NCBI GenBank assembly: GCA_029975475.1
Contig: JARKPB010000003.1
Coordinates: 62,001-126,000, forward strand
DNA: 64,000 nucleotides
Reading direction: 5' to 3'
From: Anaerolineaceae bacterium
GTDB taxonomy: Bacteria > Chloroflexota > Anaerolineae > Anaerolineales > Anaerolineaceae
Shown here: piece by piece, positions 60,068 through 64,000 of the stretch
Layout of the letters: the number at the start of each line of letters is the position of its first letter
How positions within the stretch are numbered: position 1 is the first letter of the stretch
Position numbers and translations under genes: made by a program
Notes under the pieces: model-generated
What the model saw: only the letters and a program-made list of their open reading frames with translations
Told to the model about the DNA's origin: nothing
The model's database searches: none

Positions 60068-60583
60068 ATGCAGATCAAGCGTTACGCCAACCGCAAGTTA
60101 TATGATCTGGATGCCCGCCGGTATATCACCCTGGAAGAAATCGGCCAGGCGGTTCAGCGCGGTGAAGAGGTCCGGGTGAGCGACCACGCTAGCGGCGCTG
60201 ACCTGACCGCCGTGACCCTGTTACAGGTCATTTTTGAACAACAAAAACGGCTGGGCGCGTTGATTCCGCGAACTGTGCTGACCCGGGTGCTGCAATCCCG
60301 GCAGGGGTTGTTGAACAATGCCCGCGAATCATTGCTGGCGTTCAGCGACCCGAACCGCCATGTTGAAGATGAGATCCGCCGCCGTTTGATGATCCTGGGT
60401 GAGCGCGGTTTGCTCACCAGCCAGGAAATTGAACGCCTGAGCAACCTGCTGCTGTCGCCTGACCTGCGTCCCGGTGCGCTTCCGCCTCAGGAAGATCCTG
60501 TCCGTCCTGAGGAGGTTGAAGACCTTCTGGACCAGGTATCGCGCCTGGAAACTGAACTGGCCCGGCTTGAGCAAGACGCCTGA
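60068..60583 (+). CDS. PhaR-like polyhydroxyalkanoate regulator, 171 aa
   Basis: The start at 60068 gives MQIKRYANRKLYDLDARRYITLEEI, the PHB/PHA accumulation regulator DNA-binding domain at residues 1-60; an upstream in-frame extension does not fit. The following SDHASGADLTAVTLLQVIFEQQK matches the adjoining PHB_acc region. The C-terminal part is helical with a coiled coil at the end (VEDLLDQVSRLETELARLEQD). PhaR binds PHA granules and, when polymer is lacking, represses phasin genes. It lies downstream of the phasin-like gene, whose promoter carries tandem palindromes. Confidence 0.88.
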   Translation: MQIKRYANRKLYDLDARRYITLEEIGQAVQRGEEVRVSDHASGADLTAVTLLQVIFEQQKRLGALIPRTVLTRVLQSRQGLLNNARESLLAFSDPNRHVEDEIRRRLMILGERGLLTSQEIERLSNLLLSPDLRPGALPPQEDPVRPEEVEDLLDQVSRLETELARLEQDA

Positions 60584-60605
60584 ACAGGCCGGGTTCACTC
60601 GATTT

Positions 60606-63600
60606 TCAATTTCCGGCCGCTTCGATCACCAGCGTTCCGCCGCCGCTCGCGCCCTCAACGTCCGGGAAATAATACTCCCAGGCGCGCGCGGGCATGATCT
60701 GATATTCTCCTGGCAGCAGCGGCTGCAGGCGGTAGGTTAGCTGATACGTGCCGGCCGGTAAATATTCGGCAATCCACTCGATGCGGTCATCATACACCCG
60801 GCTGTCCTTAAAATACCACCAGCCATAATCCCGCGCGAAGGGATTGGCGGGGTCATAGGGCGGGATCAAGGGATCAAAATTCTGCTGGCTGGTTTTCAGC
60901 TGGGTGTTGACAATCTCGGTCCCGGCTGGAATCCGATCGCGCACCATCAAATAGTGGCTGTCAGCGGACACCGTCAGAGTCAATTGCACCAGGATCACGT
61001 CTGGTTTCTCACCCATCGTGATTTTTTCCAGCGACGGGCATTCCGTCTTGCGGCAATCCACGCCTTCCAGCTGATAACGCCGCGTGATGCTGATCCCGCG
61101 CGAAACCGCGCTGGCACTCTCCGCCGGGCGCTCCAGTTCGAGATACAGGCGGTAGTACAGCCGACCGCTGCCCGCCCCGCGCGAAATCCGCACCAGATTG
61201 CCGCGCCGGCTGTCCAGGCTGGCGACCGGCAGGCGCGTCAGCGCTACCGCCGCCGCTTCAGCCGGCTGCGCCTGTCCGCTGATCAATTCCGTTTCGTTGA
61301 CGCGCACGCTGTACGCGTAGTTCGACTGCATATCCCCCAGGGCGCGCATGGCCTGCCCCATCGCCAGCAACACCCAGGCGGTATCATAGCTGGAATTCCA
61401 CCCGCCCAGCGCGTTCCGAATCGACGCCAGATAGCGTAAGGCATCCGGCAGGAGGGGCGAGGTTGGATCCAGCCGGGCCAGCGCGTAAACAACCACCGCG
61501 GTGGTGTAAGCCTGGGTGCCGAAATTTTGCCAGTCGGGGTTTTCTTCCTGCCAGCGCACACCCGTCGCCGAGCGCACTGCCGTGCTTTCCAGATCAGACA
61601 GCAGGGTGCGAACCTGTTCTTCATATCCGCCCAGCCTGTCCAGCGCCAGCGCCAGCATCGCCTTGCCCCAAGGGCTAAGCAGCGCGCGCTGCTCATACAG
61701 GTTCTGCGGGGGGATCCATTCTTCTCCGCCCTCACCCACAGTGAACAGCGCGAAAGCCAGGCGGTCCGCTTCCCAGCCCGGGCTGAACATATCCACCGGA
61801 GCGGTCGCGGTCGTGATGTATCCCACAGCCCGCGGACGGATCTCCGGGTTGATCTCATAGCCTGCCTGCTGGGCACGCAGCAGCCCCCAGAGCACGTAAG
61901 CGCTCAGGTAGGGATCGCTATCCCCGTCAGACCACCAGCTCCAGCCGCCATCCGTATTTTGCAGACGCTGAATTCGACCGAGGGCGTCGCGAATCTGCGC
62001 ATCCAGGTCCGCCGGCAAATTAACCGCGCTCAAATTGAAATCTCGCCTCAGGGACGAGACCTCCAGATTAACCAGCAGGCGCGAGAGAACGGCTTCGGTG
62101 AAATCAAAGCGGTACGCCTCCATCGCTTTTAACCCGCGCACCACCGCCGCCCCAAGCGAGGTACTGAGTTCGATCACCAGATCGCCGCCAACCGGGGTGT
62201 AGCTGCGCGGGAGTCCAACCACCTCCAGGCGTTCGCCCTCATCAGCCAGTAAACCGCCGGTTCCAAAAGTCGCCGGGACAACATATTTTTGGATCGGAAT
62301 CGCGCCCGCTTGAGGACGGGTCCGATCGCTTAACTTACCAGCCTGAGCGCTGAAGATTAAATCCAGCGCCTCGGCCTGATCCACCCGCCCCCACCAGGTT
62401 ACCAGGGTCGAGCTGCCCGCTGGAATATTAACGTTTTGGCGGGCGGAACGGGGATCCTCCAGGGTGAAGCCGTTCGCCTCCAGTTTAACCTCGGCTTGAA
62501 CGTCCCGGGAGGTATTGTTGTGCACCACCGCGCCCAGGCGGATGCGGTCGCCGGCGACCGCGAACCGCGGTACCACCGGTCGAATTAACAAATCTTTGGT
62601 AACCACCAGCTCCAGTTCACCTTCGCCGACCCGGGTGGAGGAATCCAGTCCGCGGGCCAGGACCACCCAGGTGGTGGTATTGTCCGGTAAATTGACCTGA
62701 ACCCGGGCGATTCCGGCCGCGTCGGTTTCAATTTGCGCGTTCCAGTAAGCCGTGTCTTCAAATTTCTCGCGCAGCGGGTTTTGCAGCCCCGCATCCCCGG
62801 CGCCGCCGCCGCCGCGACCGCCCACCGATTGCAGACGGCGCTGGTACAGGCTGAGCGACTGACTGGTAAAGACCCCCAACGGCTGTTTGCCGTAGAAGAA
62901 ATCATAGATCGTCTCAACGTTCCAGTCCTTCAACGCCAGAACAGCTTTATCCACCGCCGCCAGAGAGAATTCGCCCTGAACCGGCTTTCCCTGCGCGTCG
63001 CTGACCCGCAGGTTAAACACCACCTGACCGCCCGGCTCAGCGCGTTGGGGCTGGCTGGCCAGCTCGACCTTCAAAAACTGAGCGGCCGCGTCAACATCCA
63101 GGCTGTAATACCCCAGGCGAAAACCGGGCTGTCCTTTTTCGTCCTTGCCGACCAGCATCACAGACACATACACGTTCGGCGCCCAGGATTCTGAGATCGG
63201 AAGAGGAACTTCAGCGCTGGCGCCGTTAATGCGCAGCACCTGCCGGCTCAAGATCTCGCCGCGTTCCACGGTGATCAGAGCGGACGCGCCGCTGCTGAAC
63301 GGATTCGGGATGAACAGGCGCGCCGTGTCTCCCGGCTGGTACTGTTTAGCGTCGGTTTTTATTTCCAGGCGCTGATTGGGAAGCTCCGGCCAGAGCGCGC
63401 CGCCCTCTCCGCTCACCCAGACCTGAACCTGGCTTAGCGCCGTCCCGCCGCTAACCTCCAATTGGTAAATACCCGCGGAGGGCGGGGTAAACTCAAGGCG
63501 CGCCCGTCCCTCTGCATCGGTGGTGAAATCTACACTTGAGGCCGGGATCAGGTCTTTACGCACTTTGAGGTCATATCCGTTTTCCGAGTATTCATACCGG

Positions 63601-63998
63601 TACACAACCCGGTCAAAGCGGGCAGTCAATGCTTTTCCGCCGTCGGGCTCTTTTTCCCAGTCAACAGTTTGAATGCTAAAACCCAGCGGCGCCTGGCTTT
63701 TTCCAGACCAGCTTTCCGGCCGGATGCCAATATAATAATTCGCGGGGTGCTTGAGAACGGTGGTGCGGCTGCTGACCCGGTTCCCCCCCGCATCCGTGAT
63801 GATCGCTTCCACCTCCATCTCCTGCAAATCCTGAAAATCATACGCGCGGTACGCTTCAGGATCCACCTGGATGGTAAATCTTCCCTGACCGTCCGTGACC
63901 CCGCTGCCGCTGGCCACCTGCATCCCGTAATCAACCGGACCGTAGTACCAGTATGGGTAGAGCCAGCGGGAATCAAGCGTTCCGGTCTGATACCCGGG
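60606..63998 (-). CDS. Alpha-2-macroglobulin-like protein lacking the thioester, 5' end outside window
   Basis: The frame remains open to the window edge, so at least 1130 C-terminal residues are seen. MG-type beta-sandwich repeats occur in the first half. The ANS-type A2M core reads TAYWNAQIETDAAGIARVQVNLPDNTTTWVVLARGLD, and the alpha-helical toroid includes LQNTDGGWSWWSDGDSDPYLSAYVLWGLL (read at about 61.9 kb). The receptor-binding-like domain (ELISGQ... to the end) closes the protein. In place of GCxEQ, the thioester site reads RFDFTEAVLSRLL, so covalent capture of proteases is not possible. Bacterial A2M proteins trap proteases in the periplasm or at the cell surface. The glycine-rich GGRGGGGAGDAG stretch may be the bait region. 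Confidence 0.85.
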   Translation of the reverse strand, partial: PGYQTGTLDSRWLYPYWYYGPVDYGMQVASGSGVTDGQGRFTIQVDPEAYRAYDFQDLQEMEVEAIITDAGGNRVSSRTTVLKHPANYYIGIRPESWSGKSQAPLGFSIQTVDWEKEPDGGKALTARFDRVVYRYEYSENGYDLKVRKDLIPASSVDFTTDAEGRARLEFTPPSAGIYQLEVSGGTALSQVQVWVSGEGGALWPELPNQRLEIKTDAKQYQPGDTARLFIPNPFSSGASALITVERGEILSRQVLRINGASAEVPLPISESWAPNVYVSVMLVGKDEKGQPGFRLGYYSLDVDAAAQFLKVELASQPQRAEPGGQVVFNLRVSDAQGKPVQGEFSLAAVDKAVLALKDWNVETIYDFFYGKQPLGVFTSQSLSLYQRRLQSVGGRGGGGAGDAGLQNPLREKFEDTAYWNAQIETDAAGIARVQVNLPDNTTTWVVLARGLDSSTRVGEGELELVVTKDLLIRPVVPRFAVAGDRIRLGAVVHNNTSRDVQAEVKLEANGFTLEDPRSARQNVNIPAGSSTLVTWWGRVDQAEALDLIFSAQAGKLSDRTRPQAGAIPIQKYVVPATFGTGGLLADEGERLEVVGLPRSYTPVGGDLVIELSTSLGAAVVRGLKAMEAYRFDFTEAVLSRLLVNLEVSSLRRDFNLSAVNLPADLDAQIRDALGRIQRLQNTDGGWSWWSDGDSDPYLSAYVLWGLLRAQQAGYEINPEIRPRAVGYITTATAPVDMFSPGWEADRLAFALFTVGEGGEEWIPPQNLYEQRALLSPWGKAMLALALDRLGGYEEQVRTLLSDLESTAVRSATGVRWQEENPDWQNFGTQAYTTAVVVYALARLDPTSPLLPDALRYLASIRNALGGWNSSYDTAWVLLAMGQAMRALGDMQSNYAYSVRVNETELISGQAQPAEAAAVALTRLPVASLDSRRGNLVRISRGAGSGRLYYRLYLELERPAESASAVSRGISITRRYQLEGVDCRKTECPSLEKITMGEKPDVILVQLTLTVSADSHYLMVRDRIPAGTEIVNTQLKTSQQNFDPLIPPYDPANPFARDYGWWYFKDSRVYDDRIEWIAEYLPAGTYQLTYRLQPLLPGEYQIMPARAWEYYFPDVEGASGGGTLVIEAAGN

Positions 63999-64000
63999 CA

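Noticed and set aside
60606-63998. Frameshifted or truncated alpha-2-macroglobulin starting at the ATG at 63923
   Set aside because: The frame continues open upstream to the window edge (visible residues end in YYGPVDYG), so the ATG is internal.
1-64000. CRISPR arrays, insertion sequences, prophage or integrated elements
   Set aside because: No regularly spaced repeats, transposase, integrase or phage structural genes were seen; base composition looks even.

Overview
The window reads as a chromosomal segment of a bacterium from the Chloroflexota, most likely the Anaerolineae. This is an inference from gene content and protein style, not from a marker gene. The pointers are lipoproteins ending their signals in LLAAC or LLTAC, a DUF4332 protein, a KaiC-histidine kinase operon, tandem B12-binding MerR regulators beside crtI/crtB, larBEC, and a NiFe hydrogenase built from Nuo-like subunits. 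No phage, transposase, CRISPR array or rRNA is visible, and no stretch without a gene exceeds about 300 bases.

Layout. 1-6 kb: a threonine synthase-like gene cut by the window edge, a possible structured RNA, a small zinc protein, and a two-gene signalling operon (multi-PAS histidine kinase, then a REC-GAF-PAS-HD-GYP protein). 6-11 kb: a LppX-like lipoprotein, tRNA-Arg(TCG), a DUF4332 protein, and an operon of double-domain KaiC, a pseudo-receiver and a histidine kinase. 11-18 kb: a DnaE/ImuC-type polymerase with a damaged PHP domain and a MacA-MacB-like efflux system. 18-26.5 kb: a nitrogen-scavenging locus with a Rhizobium-type asparaginase, a GntR regulator, a cytoplasmic and a secreted cyanophycinase-family peptidase, and the binding protein and two permeases of a peptide ABC importer. 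26.6-34.3 kb: a membrane-linked HEWTH metalloprotease, FmdB, guanylate kinase, rhomboid protease, larB-larE-larC and a dynamin-like GTPase. 34.3-39.5 kb: an M29 aminopeptidase and, divergently, a two-gene kinase operon.

39.5-45.9 kb is a carotenoid island, all on the minus strand: crtB, crtI, a SRPBCC protein, an MFS transporter and two CarH/LitR-type regulators that keep the cobalamin-binding residues. Upstream of crtI and of both regulators lie pairs of TACA-like tetramers spaced exactly 11 bases apart, the geometry known for CarH operators, so the island is probably controlled by light through B12. 46-49.1 kb is an operon of a PrsW-type protease, a one-TM protein and a secreted trypsin-like lipoprotein. 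50-58.4 kb is a complete group 4 membrane [NiFe] hydrogenase operon with its maturation protease. The large subunit keeps both CxxC motifs, and a TGTGA-N6-TCACA palindrome (Rex- or CRP-like) sits upstream. 58.6-60.6 kb holds two Hsp20 genes and a phasin-like/PhaR-like pair whose sigma-70-type promoter is overlaid by two 17-base palindromes. The window ends inside a large alpha-2-macroglobulin-like protein that has lost the thioester motif.

Taken together, the segment fits an anaerobe or facultative anaerobe that scavenges peptides, makes or consumes hydrogen at an ion-pumping membrane complex, and invests heavily in sensory proteins. All coordinates come from reading the sequence. Family assignments rest on recognised motifs, not on database searches.
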